The translations under genes were made by a program, and so were the position numbers. Below are positions 14,401-24,612 of a DNA stretch of 64,000 nt, piece by piece (the first letter of the stretch is position 1; the number at the start of each line of letters is the position of its first letter). Source of the stretch: Vitis vinifera (taxonomy: Eukaryota; Streptophyta; Magnoliopsida; Vitales; Vitaceae); NCBI RefSeq assembly GCF_030704535.1, contig NC_081823.1, forward strand, positions 156,501 to 220,500, in the 5' to 3' direction. The notes under the pieces were generated by a model, which was given only the letters and a program-made list of their open reading frames with translations, made no database searches and was not told where the DNA came from.

Positions 14401-17400
14401 AGAGTAATGCACATGCTTCATATCCAGGGAGGAGAACCTACCGCTCAAGAGGGACACAAATAGGGGAACTCTTATGCAAATTGACCCAAGGATTTGAATA
14501 CTTCATCTTGTTCATTAAATTTTATGTTCATTTCTGACTGTAAAAAAAGAAGCAACTAGATTAGGTGGCTTCATTTTGAGTATGTTTCCATGTTGTGGCC
14601 CTTAGTTGGACATAGATCAAGTGGATGATCCCTTGATTCTCCATCTTTGTGTCAGGGGTATCACATTGTGGGTTGGTCCTTGAATCTGAACTTTAGGTAG
14701 TGTCATATTTTCTTATCCTTTTATTGAAGGGTATATCTTTTTTATAGGTGCCAAATAATAATCACAAGGAAATTGATAGAGGAGGGAACAAAAGCTTGGA
14801 ATTTGATCTCTCAAAACAATCACCAGGTGCATTGGGAGAATGTGGTTTTTGAAATTGAAGAATTATTCATGAAGATTGCTCACTGCAGTACTAGATCTCT
14901 AACACATGAGGTTCTCTCTCATTCTCTCTCTCTCTCTCCTAAATTTATCGTTGATGATTCATTATTAAATCTCAAATATGCTGACTTGGAATTGATTTTA
15001 TAGGCTGTTAGCATAAAACAGTGCCATTAATGAGGCATATATCTTATTCTTGAACTGTACAGTTAACCAAACTTACTTGTCCGAGAAAGGTGAATGGGTA
15101 TTGCTTTGAAAAGATGCCCTGATTCAGCCTAACTTGAAATGCTCAAGTCCCATCAAGTATGAAATCATGTAAACCTCGCACTAATAAATTTGAAACACAG
15201 TTCTCATGCTTGGTTACCTTCCTTTAAATATCTACATGAAAGAGGCTTTCTGAGATCGAGATGTGTGCTCATCTCTGTTGTTTCCTTTTATGCTGCTGAA
15301 CTATGCGTACCTTGTATAGTGAGACATATCCCCTAAGGTAAGGAGTCCATGAGTCAGTGAACAAGGTGAACATGACTGTCTTAGACAGGTAGCATTCCTC
15401 ACTGATGCATTCTAGATCAAAATCTGAAAGAAAAGCGTCTATATTCCTTATCTATTATTCCCTATCCCTTAAATAAGGTAGCCTAATTATTAATTCTCTG
15501 TGGATTGTTTTAGTATAAAATAGATGAGAGCGTTTTAGCAGCTACGACTTCTTCCTTCTGGGCTTACTTATCATTTTGTTGATTGAAAGAGGATAAGCAC
15601 TATCCATCGAGTAAAGAAATTGAATTGAATCTCTTACCCCTCTTATCATGATCTGTGAAAGCTTCTGTCAATGAACCTTTAGTTGGTGAGTGGTGATAAG
15701 GCAGGCTGTGGCTAATGGATTATTTGCAACTGAAAAAGTACTTTTAGGTTTTTGTGCCATAACTATTCCCATGCAACTTATTCTGAATCATGTGATATTC
15801 CATTACCTGATTTAGGTTGTGGGAAATTACATTTTCCCTTGAGAGGAATTACAGCAACAGAAAATATCATCATACTAAAGGAAAAATCAGTTGTTTGCTA
15901 TGTGGATGAGTTTAGTCATGGCAGAAGTTATATGACCTGAAGCATCATAGTAAATGATGAAGGAGCAGTACATCATGTGTGCAGTTATCATTGACTGGGC
16001 ATCATAATATCTGCTGTTAATCGAAGTTGTTGAGTTACATGGCATTTTCTGATTGTTGATGCAGTTGTATGAGAAAAACTTACAGATAAGCTTATGAATC
16101 AATTATTGGTTGGTATCAGTGTATTTCAATATAAGAAATGGTGAGACACTCTTGTTCTAGCAATCATGAGGAAGTGCTGATCCATATTATATCCACCTAA
16201 CAACCAAAACTAATGCTCCAATCTTAGTGACAAGTTGCCAACTACTAAATTAGGACAAATTGCTCATAAGATTACAGCAATTACATCCATATATACATTT
16301 TTCTAAACTTTATGTTTTGAAGACACATTGGACCCTATTTTATGTTAGAGTCTGACATTCTCATTCTTCTCTCTGAGTTCTAGTGATTTAGGGCCTGTTT
16401 GGTTGCTGTTTTTGAAAACTGTTGTGGAAAATAGTTTTTGAGAACAGTTTTTGGTGTTTTTAAAAAAAAAATTATGTTTGGGAACTGAATTTTAAAAAAC
16501 AGTTTTTGTTCTCAAAAACAAAAAAACATGTTTGGTTGAGTTAATAAAAAAAAAAATTTAGAACAAATAAAATAAAAGACACGTTTGAAAGATGTTTTTT
16601 TTTCTTTTCTAATTAATAAAATATTTCCTTCAAGTAATTTTATATTATAAATTTATAAATAATTTTTAGATATATAGTTCATTTAAATTAAAAAAATTAT
16701 TTATTTTATTAATTTAAAAATAAAAATATTTTTTTAAAATAAATCAAACATAATAAAATTATTTTTATTAATATTTTTTTATTTAATCTTTAACTTTATT
16801 AAAAATTATAGCATATTCTATTAAATTGAGATAAAATTGTTCTCGTGATTTGTTAATTTTTTTTTTATCTCTACTAAAACCAAAAATTAAAAATGCCACC
16901 CACTTCTCTCTCTCTCGGGCATCAAGAAGCCATTTTCTGAAGTTGCCCTCCATCGGGCATCAAGAAGTCCTTTTCTGAAGTTGCCCTCCAGCCGAGAGAA
17001 TCCCTAAAAGGCCCTATTTTCCTCTGCCACTCTCAATCCTCGCAGGTACTAATCTAATCATGTTATTATTATTATTTTTTTTTTTGCAACCCCGTTTGAT
17101 TCCCAAGAAAATCCATCCCCCATTCGATTTCCGGGAAAATTCATCCTCGTTTGATTTCCGAGAAAATCCAAGCAAAAACCCCAAGGAAAACCAAAAAGAA
17201 TGGATTTTCTTTTGCTTCCTGTGTTTTCTGGATCCGTTTTAGGGGTCTCTTTGCTATTGTGCCATTGGATTTAAATTTCACGAACCTTGAATCAAGACTA
17301 AGACTGTGTTGGAGAAGAGATGAGAACGGGAAGAAAAAAAAAACACGGAGAACAGATGGTTTTTTTTTGTTTAATTTTGTTCTGTAAACAGTAAAAAAAC

Positions 17401-19201
17401 GGGGAAAACAACATTTTGTTGTTCTCTAAACAGTGCCATTTTGAGAACATGGGAAACAACAAAAACAAAAACGACCCTCTCAACCAAACGAGTTTTTTGT
17501 GTTTTTTGTTTTCAAGAACAGAAAACAGTTCTTGAAAACACTAAACAAACAGGCCCTTAGGTGCATTTACCATTCATTTGGGCAAATCACTGCATCATCC
17601 GAACTTGGCAATTCATGCAAGTCAGAGCATCTTGGTTTCTAGTGGGTCAATTTATTTTGGTTGATTTCAATCTCTATACTGAATAAATAGCTTGAGTTTT
17701 CATAGCAAACTTTTATTATTTTCTTTAGCATGAAGTTAAATTGGGAAAGCTTGATGTTTCAGGACTTAGAGCTTTTGAGGAGAATTTCTGGATGCCAGGA
17801 GTACCTTGACCGGGAAAATTTTGATAAAATGTGGTATTGGCTATATCCTGTTGCTTTTACATTATCAAGAGATTGGATAAATGCAACTTGGTGTTCTGCC
17901 TCACCAAAGTGGATAGAAGGGTTTGTTACAAAAGAAGAAGCAGAGTCTTCACTTCAAGGTCCAAGGGGCCTTCAACAACCTGGGACATTTATACTGCGGT
18001 TTCCGACTTCAAGGAGCTGGCCCCACCCAGACGCTGGTAGCTTAATTGTGACATACATTGGCAGTGATTACAATCTTCATCACAGGATGCTTTCCCTTGA
18101 TAATATTTACAGGTTAGTGTTTTGTTTCATTATACCTTTGAAAAAAAAGGTTAGTGTTTTATTTCATTATCTCCATGCACTTATGTAAGAGAATTTGTTG
18201 AAAATAGATATGCTTTTGCTTATAATTGTTGTGGTACAAAATGCCAAACATAGTTATGTAAGAAACACGGAATTCTGGGTAAGAAAAGCATTGGAAATGG
18301 TTAGACTCTTTATGGGAAAGGAACAAATAGGAACAAGAGGATCACAATAGCACGGTAGAATCTCCTTTATTCCTTGATGAGGTAATAGGGGTAAATGCTA
18401 CCTATTCGAATGGTTTTTCTGTAAGAACCTTAACCAGGTAAGTAAGAAAAATAATAAATCTTGCAAAAACAAGTGTAATGGGAAAATATCTAGAAATAGT
18501 GCTCCAATTTTCACTTGCGAAAATTCTCTTAAAAGATTCCTATAGAAAATATAGGCTTTCAGAGGTATGCTTCGACTAGGTCTGATCTCAATCACAATGG
18601 TGGTTGAAATCCGTCATTCAATAATTTCACTTCCATTTTCATGTTCTTAAAATGCTTGCTAATATTTAATAATTTGATTTGGTTGGGAGAAAGATTATCA
18701 CTGATGTATGTGAAAGCTCTGACATTTTGTGGTTTCAGTCCTATTGATCTATATAATAGAACCAATATGTTAACTTACATTTATCAAATTTATCAATCAT
18801 TCCATCACATTGTATACCACAAGTGACAGATTTTATGTAGCAGAAAGAAAGCCACTCAAAGATACATGATAACCAAGAAAATAAATTCCTTTTATATTTT
18901 GCTCATTTTGACTGTACTATTGATTTGTTGCTACTTTTCTATTAATGAAAAGGGTGAAGGTCCAATACTATGGAATAACCGACAGAAATCAAATTTCTCT
19001 TTGTAGTTCTGATGAAACGGTGAGAAACATGAAACCTCTAGAAGATATGCTACTGGCAGAGCCCGAGCTCTCTCGACTTGGAAGGCAAGATAAATCTCTA
19101 ACAGTTTCTTACATTTGATCAACCCAATATTTGGCAGTCATTGAGATGACTGATTTATAAATTCTGCTCTTGTAAATTGCAGGATAATAAGAAATCACTG
19201 A
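2498..19201 (+). CDS. STAT-type linker/SH2 domain protein (plant SHA/SHB family), 5' end outside window
   Basis: Eight exons join with consistent phases: 2498-2575, 2663-2827, 9371-9739, 13889-14154, 14748-14910, 17763-18112, 19007-19084 and 19183-19201 (stop TGA). Together they encode 495 residues. Plant members of this family are about 640 aa, so an N-terminal part is missing to the left. The 17763-18112 exon carries the linker and SH2 domain. The strand around [11 protein letters not shown] corresponds to the FLVR-type phosphotyrosine-binding strand with its arginine, followed by a [16 protein letters not shown] strand. Earlier exons encode the conserved plant N-terminal region (for example [19 protein letters not shown]). 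The family resembles metazoan STATs in having linker-SH2, and is one of very few SH2 classes in plants; partners and ligands are poorly known. The last intron (19085-19182) starts with GC. Introns are long and transposon-laden but every splice phase is intact, so the gene looks functional. The family is my recognition from sequence; no alignment was run. Confidence 0.88.
2960..6405 (+). mobile_element. degenerate 5'-truncated LINE (non-LTR retrotransposon), sense to host gene
   Basis: Broken reading frames match the ORF2 of plant L1-type LINEs in order. A pre-RT stretch ending near a DKAPRP motif (about 3200) leads into the RT fingers ([19 protein letters not shown], 3343-3400). The palm and thumb region at 4440-5150 includes [15 protein letters not shown], a decayed YVDD-equivalent (about 4777) and [12 protein letters not shown]. 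The C-terminal zinc-knuckle region spans 5260-5920. Many stops and frameshifts show it is dead. It ends in a 3' tail 'cttacttataaataat' followed by AATA repeats to about 6405. A 918-bp DNA element interrupts it at 3443-4360. Confidence 0.88.
3443..4360. mobile_element. non-autonomous hAT-like DNA transposon nested in the LINE
   Basis: The element begins TAGAGGTGTCCAAT and ends with its exact reverse complement, giving a 14-bp perfect terminal inverted repeat. It is flanked on both sides by the same 8 bases, TGCGAGGG (3435-3442 and 4361-4368). An 8-bp target duplication is the hallmark of the hAT superfamily. The interior is 918 bp with GC-rich subterminal regions rich in GGCCC and GCACGGCCC words, and an AT-rich core. 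No transposase frame is visible. Removing it rejoins the surrounding LINE reverse-transcriptase sequence. Confidence 0.88.
6575..8156 (-). mobile_element. 5'-truncated LINE fragment, antisense to host gene
   Basis: Minus-strand frames match the 3' half of the same LINE type. From 8148 downward there is RT thumb sequence ([21 protein letters not shown]), then the [20 protein letters not shown] region at 7600-7900, then C-terminal pieces at 7185-7430. On + it begins with a T-run at about 6579, i.e. the poly-A tail of a minus-strand insert. It contains many stops and frameshifts. The 5' end is truncated within RT. Confidence 0.82.
9740..13888 (+). other. 4.1-kb SH2-gene intron containing an rDNA fragment
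   Basis: The intron lies between the CAG|gtaatt donor at 9740 and the gtgtcag acceptor ending at 13888. Apart from the 26S rDNA fragment at about 11790-12462, the sequence is AT-rich without recognisable coding or repeats. Confidence 0.75.
11790..12462 (-). pseudogene. 26S rRNA gene fragment (5' D1-D2 region), decayed
   Basis: Read on the minus strand, about 670 bp follows the 5' portion of plant nuclear 26S rRNA. Recognisable conserved phrases on + (the complement) include 'ttcccaaacaacctgactcg' (about 12402-12421), 'caatttcaaacactctttga' (12276-12295), 'ctcgcacacatattagactc' (11997-12016) and 'gctctcactcgaacctgtct' (11890-11909). Differences from the expected rRNA are mostly C to T and G to A, as expected from deamination of formerly methylated cytosines. 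It lies inside an intron, antisense to the SH2 gene, and is not a functional rRNA gene. Confidence 0.85.
14911..17762 (+). other. 2.85-kb SH2-gene intron with a Harbinger-like insertion
   Basis: The donor is at 14911 (GAG|gttctc, followed by a (TC)n run) and the acceptor is tttcag ending at 17762. An alternative acceptor at 17728 would break the reading phase, so 17763 is preferred. The intron holds the 16391-17556 DNA element. No coding was seen elsewhere. Confidence 0.75.
16391..17556. mobile_element. non-autonomous PIF/Harbinger-like element
   Basis: The element starts GGGCCTGTTTGGTTG and ends with an imperfect reverse complement ending CAAACAGGCCC. It is flanked by TTA on both sides (16388-16390 and 17557-17559). 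A TTA target duplication plus a GG(G)CCTGTTTGG terminus is typical of PIF/Harbinger elements and their MITEs. It is 1166 bp long. The interior contains a 36-bp near-perfect tandem duplication (about 16916-16990) and 5'-UTR/intron-like sequence (about 16990-17290) that could be captured host DNA. No transposase frame was seen. Confidence 0.8.
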
Positions 19202-22003
19202 GCTTACTTCAAACACACTATGAACCTCGTCCCCAAGGGAAAGATGTGTTTGGCATTGCCCAATCTCTACATTATATTGGGGTGGAGTGTTGAGGGAGAT
19301 CCTAATTCTTATTTTAGTGGCCTGTATTCCTGTAGTCATATTAAGAAAGTAAATGTCCAACATATAGAAGCTCAGGATGTCTTTATCAAGAAATGTTTCA
19401 TTTACAAGACAGAGATGCTGAAATTGAAAAGCATTGTTTTAGAATTGGATGTGTGTGTGAGAAAGAGAGAGGGTGTTGGGCTATTCAAGTGGTAGAAGAA
19501 TATAGATACACAACATCATTCATAATGGCCTTCAAACCTTGTGAATAGAATGTGATGCCCTTTCCCCCACTACTTTTACATGAAAACATTATATCAAAGC
19601 TAGTGTATGATGATGCATTGCAAAAAAATTGAAGATGCTGTTGAGTTCAGTTTAGATATAAAAAAGAGGCAGCCAACTTTAAATGAGTATTTTGAGAAAG
19701 GGTTGACATTGTAAAGAGTATTATATTGTGAATCTTTGTTTACCATTTTTTTTAATGTATTACATCAATTATTAATTTATATTTTTTGGGACTTTAAAAT
19801 TTTTTAAAGAAATTATTATCTTATTCATTTATAGAGAATACTAATTTAGTACATTGACCCAAATCAGTACTAAAAGAATTTATTAGTTTAGTAAAATTAT
19901 TAACTCTAAATTTCATGATTTTTCGATTGTAAATTTTCAATTTAAGATGGTATTTCTTGTTATTTGTTTAGGGCAATTGTAATTATCTTGTCAATAGAAA
20001 TGAACTCGAAATTCTAAAATAAAAAAGTAGTAGTCCATTTGATATGGTGGACCAAGGCTAGTGATCTTTCAAAGATGGTTCTCACGTATACTCGGTGGAC
20101 CCATGTCCCGTCCCATCCATATGTTCAACCATTTTAATGCCCCGCTCGGTATAAGATTTGATGGTTTCATGAACTCCTAAAAGCATTTAAAAATTTATGC
20201 ACTTTTTAAATTATTTGTCAAAAGTGGTCACTCATGTTAATGATAATTAACTTGATACATCATAATGCTTTAATTTTCATTCATTTTTTATAATTGGATT
20301 ACAAATTAATTATGGTTCTTTAATTTGTAATTTGACAATTAAGAAATTCTTAATCATATTGTATGTAGAAATTTTACAAATAATATATATCACTCAAATC
20401 ATAAGATAAAATGAGGGCTATTGAAAAATAATATAAAGAAATGAGACAAAGACTTCAATAAAACTTGAAATGTAAGATAATAGATTTTGTCAAAGACGTG
20501 ACATTCCTTCATTAGTGGATATTTTTGGGTATGGTATCAAAAAGTAGCCCATTGCTACTTTAGAATATCTTATGATAGGAAAGATAGGAAAACGCTATGT
20601 CATCAAGTGAATGCCATATCCAACGCATGATCTAAATCATTGAACCATACCATAAAATTAAGACTACTGAATGATAATATAAAGAAATGAGATAATATAC
20701 AAAGCAATCAACCTAATACAAAATTGTCATTAGTGGATATTTTTGAGTATGGTACCAGAAAGTAGGCCACTGGTACTAGCCAAACAGCTTACGATATTAG
20801 GTGTAATAGCATTAATGAAAAGTTTTGGCTGTTGCTTTCATGTCCTAAAATAACAAGAAATTGGGGAGGAGGCTCCTCCTCACGGGTGGTCTCAGGTACT
20901 GATGTGAGCTATACGCATACCCAGTTGGCAGTTGCATTGATTCTCAAATGACTGCCAAACTTGCTGCAGCAGTTGGCAAAAGATGTCAAACACAAGTGTC
21001 CATACATTTTTCCTCCATCGAGGACAAAACAAATTAACGCATATCGCAAGCCAAAGCTTCATGCCATTGGAAGTTGACAGACCTCAGCACCTAAGAAGAG
21101 ATTCCAGAAACAGAAGCTGCTCCTACTGCTCCATTTGTTTTCTCAGACCTCAGCACCTAAGAAGAGATTCCAGAAACAGAAACTGCTCCTACTGCTCCAT
21201 TTGTTTTCTCCTGGGTTTGTGCAAATGAATGAAGATCAAGCTCCGCAATACAGATTGCTAGGCATCTCTCTAAACTCTCTCTCTTCAAAGCCTTTTTGTA
21301 TCTTCCCTTTTCCTTCCTTTTTGGACAAATCATTTTAGAGTGGAACCAGTCATTAGTTCGATGGCTGCGGATTCCTTTGATGAAATGAAAGAGGACACAA
21401 AACAAATGTTTGAAAACTATAATTTAATTTCTGTTGATCAATCTTGACCAGAAATAGTCAGACTATGCATCTTTTTTTTTTCCTCGTCTCCATTAAACAC
21501 TGTTTTATTTGGTTGTGAGTTTACTGTTAAATGATCTTCATCTTATCTTCTGAATACCCATTTCTTTGTTTGCTTGTTTTCCCTGTTTTGGTCAAATAAA
21601 ATTTATGAAATTGGAATAGGGGACCCAATCACTCTCTTAAAGTAAACAAGAACTGGGTTTTCACATAAATAGCCCACAATCCATGGCTCCTCACTTGGGA
21701 TTCTTGTAAGTTCTTGTGTTTGGCCCAATTTTACCATGTAGTTTAATGCTCTTCCTGAGCAATTTTAGTCTCATACATGTGTGTTTCTGATTATAAAAAA
21801 CCCCAATTTAGTTCTCACAATTGCTGTCTGACTGCCACTGATTTTTGGAATTCCAAATTGGATTCTTTTCTCCTTGATGATTGCAGAAACCAAATTGGGT
21901 ATATGAATTTTGATGGGTTTTCTTCATTTTTCAGTATATTAATTTGATTCCATTCTGCTATATTGTTTCCCTTAGACAGCTGGTTCCCTTCAAATTCAAA
22001 ACA
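19202..22003. other. intergenic region between SH2 gene and purine permease
   Basis: This 2.8-kb AT-rich stretch holds the SH2 3' flank. At about 20400-20800 there are two imperfect copies of a roughly 200-bp block (key phrase 'cattagtggatatttttg' at 20508 and 20727). A 66-bp tandem duplication lies at 21079-21210. The downstream part probably includes the 5' leader of the permease gene; a strong GTAAGT donor sits at 21706. No other gene was seen. Confidence 0.6.
21079..21210. repeat. 66-bp tandem duplication (two copies)
   Basis: Units 21079-21144 and 21145-21210 differ at one base that I can see (g versus a near the middle). They lie about 800 bp upstream of the purine-permease reading frame. 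The high identity suggests a recent event. Confidence 0.92.
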
Positions 22004-23170
22004 ATGTATTATGCACTACAACAAATATCCCTGATTTATATTGTGTATGCAGTTAAAGAAGTTGAAGAGCCTGAGCTAGTGAAGGGAACAACAATTCTTG
22101 ATCAACCACCATCTCTTAGACTCAGACCTTGGCAATGGTGGATCTTGGTCACCCTCAACATCACCTTCCTTCTCATCGGACAATGTGGTGCTGTCATCCT
22201 AGGTAGATTCTATTATGACCAAGGTGGAACAAGTAAATGGATGGCAACACTAGTCCAAACCGCAGCATTCCCCATCTTCTATATCCCATTCTTCTTCTTT
22301 CCTTCCCCCAAAAATCTTCCTGTTACCACAACCGCTGCAGCCATCCTTGACAGGCCTTCTATTCCTATGCTCTCCTTGATTTACTTCTTCCTTGGTGCTC
22401 TCCTAGCTGGTGACAACATGTTGTATTCGATTGGCCTTCTGTACCTTCCTGTATCTACTTACTCTCTCATATGCACAACTCAGTTGGCCTTCAATGCAAT
22501 TTTTTCTTTCTTCATCAATTCTCAGAAGCTCACCCCTTGGATAATCAATTCTCTAGTCCTCCTGACTTTATCAGCTTCCCTTGTCGCAGTAAATTCCGAT
22601 CCCACTGAGCATAAAGGGGTGTCAAAAGGAAAGTATGCGCTTGGTTTCATCTGCACTCTAGGTGCATCAACATGTTACTCGCTATTGCTTTCTCTAATGC
22701 AGTTATCCTTTGAAAAAGTTTTGAAGAGGGAAACGTTGTCAGTGGTACTGGAAATGCAGATCTATACATCCCTTGTTGCTACATTTATTTCCATAGGAGG
22801 CTTATTTGCCAGTGGGGAATGGAGGGACTTGAGGGATGAAATGGAGAGTTTCAAGGAGGGGAGAGTTCTTTATTTTATGGCTTTGGTTGGGGCATCTTTG
22901 GCTTGGCAGGTTTCATCTATTGGAGTAGTGGGGCTAATTTTTGTGGTGTCCTCCCTTTTCGCCAATGTTATTAGTACATTGGCGTTGCCTCTTGTTCCAG
23001 TTGCTGCAGTGCTCTTTTACCGTGAGACAATGAATGGGGCAAAGGTGGTGGCTATGTTATTGGCAATTTGGGGATTCGCCTGGTATCTGTACCAACATTA
23101 TCTTGATGGGAATGAACCAAGGGTGAAAGAGATGAGTTCTAATGAAGTCTTCGATGAGTCTAGTTCTTGA
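22004..23170 (+). CDS. purine permease (PUP family; nucleobase/cytokinin transporter)
   Basis: A single long exon encodes a membrane protein with about ten hydrophobic helices in the drug/metabolite-transporter fold of plant PUPs. Diagnostic stretches include the RPWQWWILVTLNITFLLIGQ first helix, GRFYYDQGG after it, the mid-protein run through LLYLPVSTYSLICTTQLAFN, and the C-terminal YRETMNGAKVVAMLLAIWGF. PUPs move purine nucleobases, cytokinins and related compounds with protons, usually across the plasma membrane or tonoplast. The exact start is unsettled. The frame is open from 21944, with an in-frame ATG at 22004. There is also a strong acceptor (gtatgcag, ending 22052) just before the conserved VKEVEEPEL segment, so the true N-terminus may come from an upstream exon joined there. 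The C-terminus at 23170 is clear. It is closest in character to the PUP10/PUP11-type subgroup, by recall only. Confidence 0.9.
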   Translation: MYYALQQISLIYIVYAVKEVEEPELVKGTTILDQPPSLRLRPWQWWILVTLNITFLLIGQCGAVILGRFYYDQGGTSKWMATLVQTAAFPIFYIPFFFFPSPKNLPVTTTAAAILDRPSIPMLSLIYFFLGALLAGDNMLYSIGLLYLPVSTYSLICTTQLAFNAIFSFFINSQKLTPWIINSLVLLTLSASLVAVNSDPTEHKGVSKGKYALGFICTLGASTCYSLLLSLMQLSFEKVLKRETLSVVLEMQIYTSLVATFISIGGLFASGEWRDLRDEMESFKEGRVLYFMALVGASLAWQVSSIGVVGLIFVVSSLFANVISTLALPLVPVAAVLFYRETMNGAKVVAMLLAIWGFAWYLYQHYLDGNEPRVKEMSSNEVFDESSS

Positions 23171-24612
23171 CTGCAGTGCTGTTTGTTCACGAGTTCTGCA
23201 GCAGGTTGAAGCTTGGGAAAAACACAGTTTCTCTATGGAAGTGGCAACAAAACCTAGTTAATTATTTCTAGGCCAGCCACATTATACACATAGCTAGATA
23301 TGCTGCCTGTCAACTACATATTCAATATTGTACATTGGAGGATATGTATATTTACAACCTCTGCAGCTTAGAAGCTTCAACAAATATATTTTCTCCATTA
23401 GTCTCCCAATCTTGTCCCTGCAGTTCAATCGGCAAGTTTCATCTCCATGATATAACAAAGCCCAGGGATGTTACTGCAGATGGACCCATCAGAATGCCCA
23501 TTTATCTAGTTTTCTATTCTATATCTTTTTAAGTTTGAAGATGAGAAAAGAGGAAACTGAATGTTACCACACCCAAGCAACATCACTGTAAGCATGCGTT
23601 GTGGTCACATCCGCAGCCATAGGCCTCAAAGGGGGACGAACTGGGGGTAGCTTGATTGGAAAGGTCTATCCTACCATTGAGGAGAATGGATCTTGCGACA
23701 ATCCTCAATAACATCTTTTCAATTATTGACTTTTTCCATCTTCCCTTTCATGGCCACCACATGGGCTGCCATTGACACCACGTCTGCACAAATTTTCTTT
23801 AAAAGCAGACTAGACCCTTTTGGACCCTTGTCATGTATCTTCTCTTGCAATGTTTTAGGCTACTTTGCCCTCATGCTTCCCTAACCGGGTACTTTCCACA
23901 AGCTTCTTTGAATAGGGGAAAAAGGCAAATAAGGATTTGTTCAACACTATTAATTTTTAAGGACAGTTCTTCAAAAACACTTTTTTTAGGACTAGTTCTT
24001 CAAAATAGTTTTTAATGGTTTTCAAGAATAATTTTCAAATATTAAAAATTGCATTTTAATCCTTATCCAATATCAATTGGCTTTCGGATAAAATGTTCAA
24101 AGCTGAATTCCCGTACATTTATATACAATTATATATGGTAAGGATTAATAACATTTGGTCACTACCATTTTGGTGACCTACCATCGGATTTAAGAGCGAT
24201 AGTGTTGCACCATAAGCCACACCATACAAAAACAAACTTCAACATTGTTTTCCTTTTTTTTAAAAAAAAAAACCAATTTTCTAAATAAATCTCACAAAAC
24301 CGTTTTCAATTAAAAACTTGTCAAAAGTGTTTTTTTAATTAGAACATAGTTTTTTTTTTTATACAAAATGATGGAAATGCACAACGGTGACACCCTCATC
24401 TCCTCATTCTCTACATCGTAGCAGAACAAAAACTTGAAATTAAGTCATTCCATTTCTCTTAATCTCTCAAACTTCATCATCCAAAGTGAAAAAGGCGGCG
24501 TAGGAGGTTGCTCCCATGGAGATTCCTCCATTACGATTTTGCAATAATATACATATCCACATACAAATCTCATGCAAATTCTCCCGACTCCCTCACACAA
24601 CTACTGTATCCC
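23171..24612. other. intergenic, convergent 3' ends of PUP and LHCB1
   Basis: This 1.4-kb stretch contains the 3' untranslated parts of the two facing genes. In the middle (about 23940-24350) is A/T-rich sequence with runs of 'ttcaaaa', resembling MITE debris. I could not delimit an element. No gene was seen. Confidence 0.55.

Noticed and set aside
17729..17762. Acceptor at 17728 giving an exon that begins with the Met at 17730
   Set aside because: It would leave the preceding exon out of phase. The acceptor at 17761-17762 joins in phase 0 and gives the expected sequence.
21683..21705. Short first exon of the purine permease (ATG at 21683 with a GTAAGT donor)
   Set aside because: Joining it to the acceptor at 22052 produces an immediate stop, so it is more likely untranslated leader.
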